Assembly: GCA_031552735.1 (NCBI GenBank) | Contig: JAVBMF010000006.1 | Span: forward strand, 56,052 to 120,051 | Reading direction: 5' to 3' | Source of the DNA: JAVBUY01 sp031552735 | GTDB taxonomy: Bacteria; Bacillota; Clostridia; Christensenellales; Aristaeellaceae | Length of the DNA: 64,000 nucleotides | Shown here: one piece after another, positions 15,699 to 24,861 of the stretch | Layout of the letters: every line of letters begins with the position of its first letter | Position numbering within the stretch: position 1 is the first letter of the stretch | The notes under the pieces: model-generated | What the model saw: the letters and a program-made list of their open reading frames with translations, nothing else | Told to the model about the DNA's origin: nothing | Database searches by the model: none | Program-made: the position numbers and the translations under genes

Positions 15699-16648
15699 CC
15701 CATCCTATCTCCTATCGCTTGTCGCACATGAGCGATCAGCGCGGTGTACAGCGCGTCTTTGCTTTCATAGTCCGCGTGATTGAACCAGCAAACGCGCGGA
15801 TCGTGCGTAAACCAAGTCAGTTGCCGCTTGGCATAGCGGCGTGAATTTTGCTGGATAGCGCATATCGCCTCATCCAGCGAGTATTCACCGCGCAGATATG
15901 GCCACAGCTCGCGGTATCCGATGGCCTGCATGGCTTGACTATCCTCGGCTATGTCTTGCTTCGCCAGCGCTTTTGCCTCCGCCAGCAAGCCTTGTGCCAT
16001 CATGTTTCCTACACGCTGATCTATGCGCTGGTAGAGTTGCTCGCGTGGATATGTCAGCCCCACAACAACCGGCGCATACCGCCGTTCGGTTTGTTTGATG
16101 TCCCGGGCATGCTCGGACATCGGTCTGCCTGTGGCGTGCTCGATCTCCAGTGCGCGGATCACCCTGCGCACATCGTTCGCGTGCAGTCGCTGCGCGGTCA
16201 CCGGATCGACCTGCGCAAGTCGCGTGTGCAGTGCCTGTTTGCCCTGCTCTGTGCACGCCTCCGCTTCCAGCGCGCCGCGAAAGGCTAAATCGGCGCCCGC
16301 ATCAGCGAAATCCATGTCATAGGTCAGCGCGTTCAGATAAAACCCCGTCCCGCCCGCCAGCACCGGCAGTTTGCCGCGCGCGAGGATATCGTCCATCGCC
16401 GTGTCAGCCATGTCGCGATATTCCGTGACAGAAAAAGGCGTGCCCGGATCAACGACATCCATCAAATGATGCGCGATGCCCTGCCGCTCGGCTTGCGTTG
16501 GTTTGGCCGTGCCAATATCCATGCCGCGATAGACCTGCATAGAGTCCATCGACACCACCTCGCCACCCAACGCGCGGCACAGCGCGATGGCCGCATCGGT
16601 TTTGCCCGATGCGGTTGGCCCCACCACGGCGGCGATGATCGGTCGCAT
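15695..16648 (-). CDS. miaA: tRNA dimethylallyltransferase
   Basis: A 317-residue enzyme that adds a dimethylallyl group to A37 of tRNAs reading UNN codons. The product is the substrate of MiaB, encoded upstream in the same gene series. The P-loop GPTASGKTDAA is at the N-terminus, followed by SMDSMQVYRGMDIGTAKP and HHLMDVVDP, which bind the isoprenoid donor. GGTGFYLNAL and RRYAKRQLTWF are further signatures. The ATG at 16648 follows AGGAG by seven bases. An alternative at 16672 would overlap the mutL stop and lacks a site. Nearly the normal family length. Confidence 0.96.
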   Translation of the reverse strand: MRPIIAAVVGPTASGKTDAAIALCRALGGEVVSMDSMQVYRGMDIGTAKPTQAERQGIAHHLMDVVDPGTPFSVTEYRDMADTAMDDILARGKLPVLAGGTGFYLNALTYDMDFADAGADLAFRGALEAEACTEQGKQALHTRLAQVDPVTAQRLHANDVRRVIRALEIEHATGRPMSEHARDIKQTERRYAPVVVGLTYPREQLYQRIDQRVGNMMAQGLLAEAKALAKQDIAEDSQAMQAIGYRELWPYLRGEYSLDEAICAIQQNSRRYAKRQLTWFTHDPRVCWFNHADYESKDALYTALIAHVRQAIGDRMG

Positions 16649-16668
16649 ATTTTCTCCTATCCCGTGCG

Positions 16669-18525
16669 TCATACGATGCGCCGAAAGCGCTTTTCCAGCT
16701 CGTTTCGGGTCAATACGACCACCAGCGGACGGCCATGCGGACAGGTTGGCGGCGCTTCGCTGGCGCGCATCTCTTCCAGCAGCGCCGCGATTTCCCGGTT
16801 GTCCAGTGTGTCGCCGCCCTTGATCGCGCGCTTGCACGACATCTGCACAATGGCATCGCGGCGTTTTTGCTGCGTAGACAACAGCTTGAGCTCGCTCAAT
16901 TGGTCCAGCATGCCGGTAAATGCCTGCTTGGCCTCTGGCTCACCTAGGATAATCGGCACAGCGCGTACCTGCACCGCGTCGTCACCGAAAAAGTCAAACT
17001 CAAACCCGGCTTCGCGCACCGCTTCCTCATACTGCGTCAACCGGTCCCGCTCGGCGGGCGTTACCTTCACGACTTGCGGCACCAGCAATTGCTGTGAACC
17101 GCTGCCTTCGCCCAAAGAGCGCATGAGCTTTTCGTAGAGCATGCGCTCGTGTGCCGCGTGCTGGTCGATCAGCAGCAGCTTATCGCCCTGCTGCACCAGT
17201 ATATAGGTGCGAAACGCCACGCCAATCACCGAGAAAGGCGGCGCTTCCTCCACGGGCGGCGGCATTGGCGCTACAAACACCGGCGGCGCGATGTCTGGCG
17301 GTGGCGGCGGGGGTATGTATCCACGCTCGCTCATTTTCGCCGGGGTGCTTGCCACCTGCGAAAAGAACCCAGCCGCGACATCCGCGAAGCGTTCCGTCGG
17401 CGGCGTCATGCGCACTTGTTCCATCTCCGGCGGGGGCGGCGCGATGACCTGCGCCTTCACTTCGGCGGCTGGACGCTCCGGCAATTCTTCTCGCACCAGC
17501 TTGATTTCCGGCGCGCTGGCGATTGGGTCTTGACGCAGCGCATCGCGCACAATGCGCTGTATGCATGCAGACACCAGCGATTCATCGGAGAATCGTACTT
17601 CCAGCTTGTTGGGATGCACATTCACATCGACCAGTGTAGCCGGCAATTGCAAATGCAGCACGCACAGCGGAAACTGGCCGATCAGCACGCGTTCGCGGCA
17701 GGCGGCCTCGACCGCCTGGGTCAGCAGCGCGCTGTGCACATAGCGGCCATTGATGAAGAAGCTCTGTTGTGTGCGGTTGCTGCGCGCGATTGCGCCAATG
17801 CCCACCACGCCCCACACATGGATGCCGCCATCATCCCCATCCACCGCGAAGAGCCGCTCGGATACCTCGCGTCCATACGCGCTATATATCGCGCTGGCAA
17901 GTTTGCCGTCGCCCGGGCTGTGGTAGACCTGCTTGTCGTTTTGTATCAGCCGAAAACCAACCGTCGGATTGGACAGCATCATGCGCAGCACCATGTCGGC
18001 GACGCGCGCGCCCTCGGTGCCGGGCTTCTTTAGGAATTTTAGCCGCACGGGCGTATTGAAGAACAAATCCTGCACCATGATGGTGGTGCCCTCCGGTGTA
18101 CCGGCGTCCTGTATGCTCTCGAAACGTCCGCCAATATTGACTGCTTTGATCCCGCGATCGCTGCCGCGCGCGCGGCTGGTCAGCGTCACCTTGGCCACCG
18201 CCGCGATGGACGCCAGCGCTTCCCCGCGAAAACCCAGCGACTGTACGGCAAATAGATCGTCAGCCGTGCGGATTTTGCTGGTCGCATGGCGCTCGAAGGC
18301 CATCTTCACATCCTCCGGCGCGATGCCACCGCCATTGTCTGTGACGCGAAAATAGGCAATGCCCCCATCCCGTGTTTCAACGGTGACATTGGTTGCGCCC
18401 GCGTCGATGCTGTTTTCTATCAGCTCCTTGATGGCGGCGGCAGGGCTCTCCACTACCTCACCGGCGGCGATCTTCCCCACCACCTCTTCCGGCAGTCGCT
18501 GGATGCTCTTTCTTTCTGCTTCCAT
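16669..18525 (-). CDS. mutL: DNA mismatch repair protein MutL
   Basis: A 618-residue mismatch repair ATPase and nicking endonuclease. The N-terminal GHKL ATPase has KIAAGEVVESPAAAIKELIE, DNGGGI and FRGEALASIA. The linker (about 330-430) is Pro-rich. The C-terminal domain carries the endonuclease motif DQHAAHERMLYE, plus CPHGRP near the end, so the protein should nick DNA by itself, as expected in bacteria without MutH. It starts 25 bases after the mutS stop with a GGAGGG site and is followed by miaA. Confidence 0.97.
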   Translation of the reverse strand: MEAERKSIQRLPEEVVGKIAAGEVVESPAAAIKELIENSIDAGATNVTVETRDGGIAYFRVTDNGGGIAPEDVKMAFERHATSKIRTADDLFAVQSLGFRGEALASIAAVAKVTLTSRARGSDRGIKAVNIGGRFESIQDAGTPEGTTIMVQDLFFNTPVRLKFLKKPGTEGARVADMVLRMMLSNPTVGFRLIQNDKQVYHSPGDGKLASAIYSAYGREVSERLFAVDGDDGGIHVWGVVGIGAIARSNRTQQSFFINGRYVHSALLTQAVEAACRERVLIGQFPLCVLHLQLPATLVDVNVHPNKLEVRFSDESLVSACIQRIVRDALRQDPIASAPEIKLVREELPERPAAEVKAQVIAPPPPEMEQVRMTPPTERFADVAAGFFSQVASTPAKMSERGYIPPPPPPDIAPPVFVAPMPPPVEEAPPFSVIGVAFRTYILVQQGDKLLLIDQHAAHERMLYEKLMRSLGEGSGSQQLLVPQVVKVTPAERDRLTQYEEAVREAGFEFDFFGDDAVQVRAVPIILGEPEAKQAFTGMLDQLSELKLLSTQQKRRDAIVQMSCKRAIKGGDTLDNREIAALLEEMRASEAPPTCPHGRPLVVVLTRNELEKRFRRIV

Positions 18526-18549
18526 GTACCCTCCAAAGTTCGGTCAGGG

Positions 18550-21153
18550 CTAGATGCGCTTGGCGCGCTCGCGCAGCGCAAACAGCAGGTTCATCGCTTC
18601 GATGGGCGTCAATCCCATTACGTCGGTGTCGCGCAGTTCTTCAATCAGCGCAGTGGCGGGCGATGTAAATAGCGTCACCTGCTCACTTTTTTGCTTGCGG
18701 TTGTCCTCTAAGATGTTCTGGCCAATGCTGTTCTGGTTCACATCGGCAGCCTCCAGGCGCGCCAGAATCTCCTGCGCCCGACCCAGGACAGGTGCGGGCA
18801 CACCGGCCAGTCGCGCCACATGCACGCCAAAGCTTTTGTCGGCGCTGCCGCGTACGATCTTGCGCAGGAATAGGATGTCCTCCCCGTGCTCCTTGGCCGA
18901 TACGCGGAAGTTGACCACGCCGGGAAGTCGGCCTTCCAGCTCGCTTAACTCGTGGTAGTGTGTGGCAAACAACGTCTTGCAGCCGTGCGCGTCATCGCAG
19001 AGGTATTCCACCACCGACCAGGCGATCGAGAGGCCGTCAAATGTGCTGGTGCCGCGCCCAATCTCGTCCAGTATGACCAGAGACTTGGGCGTGGCATTGA
19101 TCAGGATGTTGGCCATCTCGTTCATCTCAACCATAAAGGTAGATTGCCCGCTGGCCAGATCATCGGACGCGCCCACGCGCGTAAAGATGCGGTCGATCAG
19201 GCCAATGTGCGCCTGCTTGGCAGGCACGAAGCTGCCAATGTGCGCCATCAGCGCGATCAGCGCCACCTGACGCATGTAGGTACTTTTGCCCGCCATGTTC
19301 GGGCCGGTGATGATCAGCATGCGGTTGTCGCGCATGTCCATATCGGTATCGTTGGGCACGAACTGCGCGCCACCGGACATTGTGCTCTCGACCACTGGAT
19401 GGCGGCCGTCCACAATGTGCAGCGTGCCGTCGTCGGCCATCTCGGGACGCACATAGCCGTGCTGTGTTGCGATCATCGCTAGGGAGGCCAGCGCGTCGAT
19501 GGTTTTCAGCGCCTCGGCGGTGCGCTGCAAGCGCGGCAACTCGGCGGCGATGTGTTGACGCACATCAGCAAAGAGCAACTGTTCCAGCTTCAGCGCCTTG
19601 TCCTCGGCGCCGAGTATCTTTTGCTCGATATCGGCCAGCTCAGGCGTTGTAAAACGCTCGGCATTGGCCAAGGTCTGTCGGCGCGTGTAGCGATACGGCA
19701 CCTGAGACAGATTGGACTTGGTGATCTCGATATAGTAGCCGAACACGCGGTTGTATTGAATGCGCAGGTTCTTGATGCCGGTGGCCTCGCGCTCCTGTGC
19801 CTCCAGATTGGCCAGCCACTGCTTGCCCTCTACCGATGCGCGGCGCAGCTCGTCCAGCTCGGCGTCATAGCCGTCGTTGATAATGCCGCCATCAGCGAGA
19901 TTCAGCGGCGCGTCCGGATGGATCGCGCGGCGCAGCAAGTCGGTCAGCTCCGGCAACGGATCGAGCGCATTGGTCAGCTCGTCCAGCCATGCGCCGCGCG
20001 CATGCGCGGACAGGCGTTTGACGGCAGGCACGCGCTCCAGCGAGGCGCACAGCGCCAGCGCGTCGCGCGCGTGCAGACTTTTATAGGATAGTTTGCTGAC
20101 CAGCCGTTCAATATCGGCAACGTGGCGCAGTTCCTCGCGGATAGACTGCATCACCACATGCTCGCTATACAGCGCGGCCACAGCGTCTAGGCGGCGGTTG
20201 ATGCCCTCCAGTGAAGCCAGCGGTTGGTCGAGCCAAGCGCGCAATAGCCGTCCGCCCATGGCGGTGGCGGTCTTGTCCATAAGCGCCAGCAGCGTCCCGC
20301 GCTTGCCCTTGCCGCGCAGACTTTCTGTCAGCTCTAGATTGCGGCGCGCGGTCTTGTCCAGCAGCATGAAGGCTTCGGGCTGATACCGCCGCACCGCGGT
20401 GATATGCGCCAGCGCGTTCCGCTGCGTTTCGCCCAGATAGCGCATCAGCGCGCCGGAAGCGCAGGTCGCCAGCTTGCATTCGCCAAGGCCAAACGCGTCC
20501 ACGCTTTGCTGGCCAAAATGCGCTTGCAGTGCCTCTTTCGCGCTGGCCAGCGAGAACGCGCGCGGCGCGTACGCGCTCAGCGCATAGCCTGCCTGCTGCG
20601 CCACGCCCGCCATCACCGCCGCGTCGTTGGCGATGATTTCTTTGGGGGCGATGCGCGCCAACTCGTCAGGCAGCGTACTGGTCGCGCTTTGCATTTCATA
20701 CGCGTACACCTCGCCGGTCGATACGTCGGCATAGGCCAATCCAATCGCGTCATCCTCCATGCACAGCGACAGCAGATAGTTGTTCTCGCGCTCATCAAGC
20801 ATGTTTTCGTCGATGACTGTGCCGGGCGTGACGATACGCACCACATCGCGCTCCACCAACCCCTTGACCTCGCTGGGGTCCTGCATTTGCTCACAGATCG
20901 CGACCTTATAGCCCTTCTCCAGCAAGCGCGACAGGTATGTCTGCACTGCGTGATGCGGCACGCCGCACATGGGCGCGCGCTCTGTCAGGCCGCAGTCGCG
21001 CCCGGTCAGCGTCAGCTCCAGCTCACGTGAGGCGGTGATGGCATCGTCAAAGAACATTTCATAAAAATCGCCTAAGCGAAAGAACAGGATAACGCCCGGA
21101 TAGCGCTCCTTGATCTGCATGTATTGTTGCATCATTGGACTGAGGTTGGCCAT
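18550..21153 (-). CDS. mutS: DNA mismatch repair protein MutS
   Basis: An 867-residue mismatch sensor of the MutS1 class. The N-terminal mismatch-binding domain has the Phe-x-Glu wedge (FFRLGDFYEMF). Connector, lever and clamp domains follow, then the ABC-type ATPase with Walker A GPNMAGKSTYMRQ, the Q-loop/signature region and Walker B VILDEIGRGTSTFDG. The length is standard. An AGGAGG site precedes the ATG. It is co-transcribed with mutL; the upstream YlbF-family gene ends 33 bases before it. Confidence 0.97.
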   Translation of the reverse strand: MANLSPMMQQYMQIKERYPGVILFFRLGDFYEMFFDDAITASRELELTLTGRDCGLTERAPMCGVPHHAVQTYLSRLLEKGYKVAICEQMQDPSEVKGLVERDVVRIVTPGTVIDENMLDERENNYLLSLCMEDDAIGLAYADVSTGEVYAYEMQSATSTLPDELARIAPKEIIANDAAVMAGVAQQAGYALSAYAPRAFSLASAKEALQAHFGQQSVDAFGLGECKLATCASGALMRYLGETQRNALAHITAVRRYQPEAFMLLDKTARRNLELTESLRGKGKRGTLLALMDKTATAMGGRLLRAWLDQPLASLEGINRRLDAVAALYSEHVVMQSIREELRHVADIERLVSKLSYKSLHARDALALCASLERVPAVKRLSAHARGAWLDELTNALDPLPELTDLLRRAIHPDAPLNLADGGIINDGYDAELDELRRASVEGKQWLANLEAQEREATGIKNLRIQYNRVFGYYIEITKSNLSQVPYRYTRRQTLANAERFTTPELADIEQKILGAEDKALKLEQLLFADVRQHIAAELPRLQRTAEALKTIDALASLAMIATQHGYVRPEMADDGTLHIVDGRHPVVESTMSGGAQFVPNDTDMDMRDNRMLIITGPNMAGKSTYMRQVALIALMAHIGSFVPAKQAHIGLIDRIFTRVGASDDLASGQSTFMVEMNEMANILINATPKSLVILDEIGRGTSTFDGLSIAWSVVEYLCDDAHGCKTLFATHYHELSELEGRLPGVVNFRVSAKEHGEDILFLRKIVRGSADKSFGVHVARLAGVPAPVLGRAQEILARLEAADVNQNSIGQNILEDNRKQKSEQVTLFTSPATALIEELRDTDVMGLTPIEAMNLLFALRERAKRI

Positions 21154-21186
21154 GTGTCCTCCTGTGCGTGAAAAAAGGCGATATGA

Positions 21187-21600
21187 TCAGTGGTCGTGTC
21201 CGCAACCCGAGCAGCCGGAGCACCCGCTGCCGCCGCAGCCGGACGAAGTGGTGTCCTCCATGTCGCCGGTCACCATAAAGCGCAGCACCTGATTGACCTG
21301 ATTCATCATGTCGGTGAACGCGGCACGAGCGGCGGTCATTTCCTGAATGACCGGCATCGCCGACAACTCGGTTTGGATGCGCTCCATTTCATGGCTGTGC
21401 TCGGCAATGACTCTGGGATCGGGGTTTTCGGCGGACAGTACCGCTTCGACCGCGCCTTTATGCGTGGCGAAATCCCCCATCAGCGTGGCCGCCACCGCAT
21501 CGCGCATGCTGGCGTCCTCGGCGCGCCGCATGGTCTGGTATTCCTCGGATTGCTGGATCGCTTCACCCAATGTGCGCGCCCTGTCAAAAACTGGGTTCAT
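21187..21600 (-). CDS. YlbF/YmcA-family protein with a Cys-Gly tail
   Basis: A 137-residue largely helical protein. Residues 1-112 resemble the YlbF/YmcA (Com_YlbF) family: ARTLGEAIQQSEEYQTMRRAED at the start and VNQVLRFMVTG near the end. The last 25 residues carry five cysteines in Gly/Ser spacing, then HDH. In Bacillus ymcA (ricA) sits directly downstream of miaB (ymcB), as here, where this ATG overlaps the miaB stop by four bases. RicA and RicF bind Fe-S clusters in a complex that influences RNase Y and development. Orthology to RicA is inferred from position and family. Confidence 0.75.
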   Translation of the reverse strand: MNPVFDRARTLGEAIQQSEEYQTMRRAEDASMRDAVAATLMGDFATHKGAVEAVLSAENPDPRVIAEHSHEMERIQTELSAMPVIQEMTAARAAFTDMMNQVNQVLRFMVTGDMEDTTSSGCGGSGCSGCSGCGHDH

Positions 21601-23027
21601 ATGTACCCCTCCGTTTTCTGTGTCGCCAGCTCACCACGCAGCGTGGTTTCCGCCGCGCCGGTGATGGCGACATCTATGATGGTTCCGATCAGACGGGCAT
21701 CCCCGGTAAAGTTGACCGTGATGCCGTGCGGTGTCTTGCCTGCCAGTTGCGTCTTGCTGCGCTTGGATTGTTCCTCGACCAGCACCGGCTGCACCGTGCC
21801 GACAAAGCGCGCGTTTTGTGTGGCGGTGATGCTTCGCTGCACCGCGATGAGCTGCTCGATGCGGCGCGTCGCCGTGGCATCGTCGATGCGCCCGGGCAGT
21901 TCCGCCGCCTTGGTGCCCTTGCGTGGCGAATAGATGAAGGTGAATGCGGCGTCATAGCGTACCTGCTCCACCAGTGACAGCGTATCGGCAAAGTCCTGTT
22001 CGGTTTCGCCAGGGTAGGCGACGATCAGGTCGGTGGTCAGTGCGATATCGGGGATACGCCGACGCAGTTCCGCCACGCGGGCAAGGTACTGTGCGCGGGT
22101 ATAACCGCGGCGCATGGATGAGAGCACCGCGTCGCTGCCCGCCTGCACCGGCAGATGCAGCGCCGGGCACACATGCCGCGCGGAAGCCATCACATCGATC
22201 AGCTCGTCCGACAAATCCTTGGGGTGTGAGGTCATGAACCGGATGCGCGGGATGTCAAGCTGGTCCAGCTCGCGCAGTAGTTGCGGAAAGGTCATGCGAC
22301 CTTCCCCCAGATCGTTGCCATAGGAATTTACATTCTGCCCCAGCAGCATGATCTCCTGCACACCTTGCTGTTGGAGCGCCTTGGCTTCCGCAAGGATGCT
22401 AGCCGCGTCGCGCGAGCGTTCCCTGCCGCGCACATACGGCACGATGCAGTACGAACAGAAATTATTGCAGCCATACATGATGGTGATGTAGGCGTGCGTC
22501 TCACTGACGCGGCGCATTGGAACATCCTCGGCGATACAGCCATCGGCCTGCAGCACCTCGACGACGCGCCGCTTGCCTGACAGCGCGTTGTACAGCAGCT
22601 CTGGAAATCGATGCAGGTTGTGCGTGCCAAACGCGATGTCCACAAACGGATATTGCCCCAGTATTTTGTCGGCCATACCGTCCTGTTGGATCATGCAGCC
22701 ACAAACGCCGATCACCAGCTCGGGACGTTGCTTTTTCAGTTCCTTCAGCCAGGTCACATTGCCTAACGCGCGCCGCTCGGCATTGTCGCGCACACAACAG
22801 GTGTTATAGAGCACGAAGTCGGCGTCCTCTTTGCGCCCGGCCTCGCTCAATCCCATTTCCGCCAGCATTCCGGCTAGTTTTTCACTGTCATGCGCATTCA
22901 TCTGGCAGCCATAGGTCACAATGCAGTAGGTGTTGGGGCGCATTGGCAGCACGCGGATATCGGCGCAAAAACTGGTCTGCCGCGCGATTTCTTCCGTGGG
23001 AATCGTGATGTGCGTTTGTTCCCTCAT
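21597..23027 (-). CDS. miaB: tRNA-2-methylthio-N6-dimethylallyladenosine synthase
   Basis: A 476-residue radical-SAM methylthiotransferase that finishes the ms2i6A37 modification begun by MiaA. The N-terminal MTTase domain has TYGCQMNAHDSEKLAG plus two further Cys for an auxiliary [4Fe-4S] cluster. The radical-SAM motif is YGCNNFCSYC, and the C-terminal TRAM RNA-binding domain ends near residue 465. The ATG at 23027 immediately follows the TGA of the RNase E/G-like gene, with GGAGG inside that gene, suggesting coupled translation. A TTG nine codons upstream is an alternative start. Confidence 0.96.
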   Translation of the reverse strand: MREQTHITIPTEEIARQTSFCADIRVLPMRPNTYCIVTYGCQMNAHDSEKLAGMLAEMGLSEAGRKEDADFVLYNTCCVRDNAERRALGNVTWLKELKKQRPELVIGVCGCMIQQDGMADKILGQYPFVDIAFGTHNLHRFPELLYNALSGKRRVVEVLQADGCIAEDVPMRRVSETHAYITIMYGCNNFCSYCIVPYVRGRERSRDAASILAEAKALQQQGVQEIMLLGQNVNSYGNDLGEGRMTFPQLLRELDQLDIPRIRFMTSHPKDLSDELIDVMASARHVCPALHLPVQAGSDAVLSSMRRGYTRAQYLARVAELRRRIPDIALTTDLIVAYPGETEQDFADTLSLVEQVRYDAAFTFIYSPRKGTKAAELPGRIDDATATRRIEQLIAVQRSITATQNARFVGTVQPVLVEEQSKRSKTQLAGKTPHGITVNFTGDARLIGTIIDVAITGAAETTLRGELATQKTEGYI

Positions 23028-23028
23028 G

Positions 23029-24171
23029 TCAGCGGATACCCTCCGTTTGCCCAAATAATCGGCGGCGTGTCAGTTCGACCAAGCCAACCTGCGAAACATT
23101 GCCAATCCACACCTTGGAGCGATCAGCTTGCACGGCATCGTGCAGTGTGTCGAGCAGCGCCTTTTGATACGCCGGTTCGTTCATGTCGATAAAGTCAATG
23201 ACCACAATGCCGCCGATATCGCGCAGGCGCAGCTGCACGGCGATCTCCAGCGCGGCCTCGCGATTGACGGTCAGGGCGGTGTCGTCCAGTGTAGCCTTCG
23301 ACGCCTTGCCGGTATATTTGCCGCTATTTACGTCAATGACCGTCATCGCCTCGCAGCGGTCAAATATCAGATAACCGCCGCATTTGAGCCAGACTTTGCG
23401 TGCATGCACGGCGGGAATTTTGTATAGATCAACGAGCGGCGTGCTGCCGGTGTAGCGTTCCACCAATGGGCTGTGCGCGGGCTTCCATGCGTCCAAATTA
23501 TCGCGGATACGATCCAGCCATATATCGTCCGACACAATGACGCGATGCAGTCGTTCATCCAGCAGATCTCGGATGAACCGCTCAGCCGGATGCTGCGCAC
23601 GCCAAAGTAACTTTGGTTTTGCACTGGTGTCGGCCTCACGCATCAGGCGACGCATCAGTGCGGTCAGTTCCGCGACCTCCGCCGCAATCGCATCGTCGTT
23701 CGCCCCCTGCGCGGCAGTGCGAGCGATCAGCGTGCACTCCGTCGGACACTGTGCGGATAGCAGTGTCTTCAGTCGCGCACGCGCGCTCATGTCGGTGATC
23801 TTGGCCGATACACCGCAGTCCCCCGTGCCTATGTTCAGCGCCACCAACCGCCCGGCCAGCGATACCTCGCGCGTGAGCCGCAGCCCCTTGTCGCCCCCCG
23901 GCTGTTTGTGCACCTGCACCAGCAGGTTTTGCCCTTCCTTCAGGCGCGGTTCATGGGCGGCAAACGGCAGAAAGGCGTTCTTGTCCAGCCCTATATCCAC
24001 GAAGGCGGCTTCCATCCCGGCAACGGCACGCTGCACGCGACCGACATAGACATCGCCGGTTGCGCTTTGCGCGTCGGCGCGTTCGATCAGCATCTCCCGC
24101 AGTAGGCCGTTTTCCAGCAGCGCGAGCGTGATGGTTTCCCCTCGCTGATCCAGCAGAATCTCTCTTTGCAT
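23029..24171 (-). CDS. RNase E/G family ribonuclease, short form
   Basis: A 380-residue homologue of RNase G/RNase E, which cut single-stranded RNA. The N-terminal S1-like domain is present (GDVYVGRVQRAVAGMEAAFVD, KNAFLP). The DNase I-like catalytic region has both metal-binding aspartates in VIDVNSGKYTG and VVIDFIDM. It ends shortly after LVELTRRRLF. RNase G proteins are about 490 residues, so the zinc-link CxxC segment and small C-terminal domain used for tetramer assembly are missing. No frameshift is seen; the stop abuts the miaB start. Gene position after the TIGR03960/TIGR03936 pair is the usual Clostridia order. Confidence 0.9.
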   Translation of the reverse strand: MQREILLDQRGETITLALLENGLLREMLIERADAQSATGDVYVGRVQRAVAGMEAAFVDIGLDKNAFLPFAAHEPRLKEGQNLLVQVHKQPGGDKGLRLTREVSLAGRLVALNIGTGDCGVSAKITDMSARARLKTLLSAQCPTECTLIARTAAQGANDDAIAAEVAELTALMRRLMREADTSAKPKLLWRAQHPAERFIRDLLDERLHRVIVSDDIWLDRIRDNLDAWKPAHSPLVERYTGSTPLVDLYKIPAVHARKVWLKCGGYLIFDRCEAMTVIDVNSGKYTGKASKATLDDTALTVNREAALEIAVQLRLRDIGGIVVIDFIDMNEPAYQKALLDTLHDAVQADRSKVWIGNVSQVGLVELTRRRLFGQTEGIR

Positions 24172-24180
24172 CGTGGCTCC

Positions 24181-24861
24181 TTATGACAATTCGATCAGCG
24201 GCACCGCTTGCCCATCGCGCACGCCGAATAACGCCGTGCGATGCATGCGAAGCGGCGGCATGTCCGCGCCGATCGCCGTTGCCAATGTTTGGATCAGCAG
24301 CTCGGGCTTTAACGTTGCCGCTTCTTCCAGCGACACGCGCATCTTCGCGCACGCGCCCTGCGCATCCGCCATAATCGACAGCGCGTGCACCATGGGCCGG
24401 ATATTGACCAGCTTCTCGCCGCGCTTGCTCTTGCGAACGGCCTGCACATCCTCTTGCGCCAGGAAATCTTCGGCCGCCTTTGCGAAAGCGTTACTGTCCG
24501 CGCCAATCAACAGCACATCATAATCCGCCTGCTTGAGCAGCCCCATCAGCCCGGGATGCGTATCTTCCACCATCACGGCGCGGCAGGCGCGCAGCGCGTC
24601 GGGCAACACCGCGTTGGCGCGCGTCAGGCAGGTATCGGCATCTACCGGCTCTGCTAGCGTCACATCGACGATCTCCGCGTCGGACGAAACGCCCACCGAC
24701 AGCGCCGACGCGAACGCGACCAGCACATGTGGGTGAAACCCCTTCGAGTACGCCAGCGGTAGCCCGCTGCGCCGCAGCGCGCGCTGGAAAGTGCGCTGCA
24801 AGTCCAGATGCCCTAGGTGGCGTACCTGCTCGCTCTTGCGAAATTGCATCAGCGCCCTCAT
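24181..24861 (-). CDS. TIGR03936/DUF2344 family protein
   Basis: A 226-residue protein of the DUF2344 family, which in many Clostridia follows, or is fused to, the radical-SAM protein encoded just upstream. N-terminal landmarks are RKSEQVRHLGHLDLQRTFQRALRRSGLPLAYSKGFHPH (positions about 6-45). The ATG at 24861 overlaps the upstream TGA by four bases, so translation is coupled. The biochemical role is not established. The constant pairing with a radical-SAM enzyme and RNase E/G suggests RNA or tRNA modification. This is inference. Confidence 0.85.
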   Translation of the reverse strand: MRALMQFRKSEQVRHLGHLDLQRTFQRALRRSGLPLAYSKGFHPHVLVAFASALSVGVSSDAEIVDVTLAEPVDADTCLTRANAVLPDALRACRAVMVEDTHPGLMGLLKQADYDVLLIGADSNAFAKAAEDFLAQEDVQAVRKSKRGEKLVNIRPMVHALSIMADAQGACAKMRVSLEEAATLKPELLIQTLATAIGADMPPLRMHRTALFGVRDGQAVPLIELS

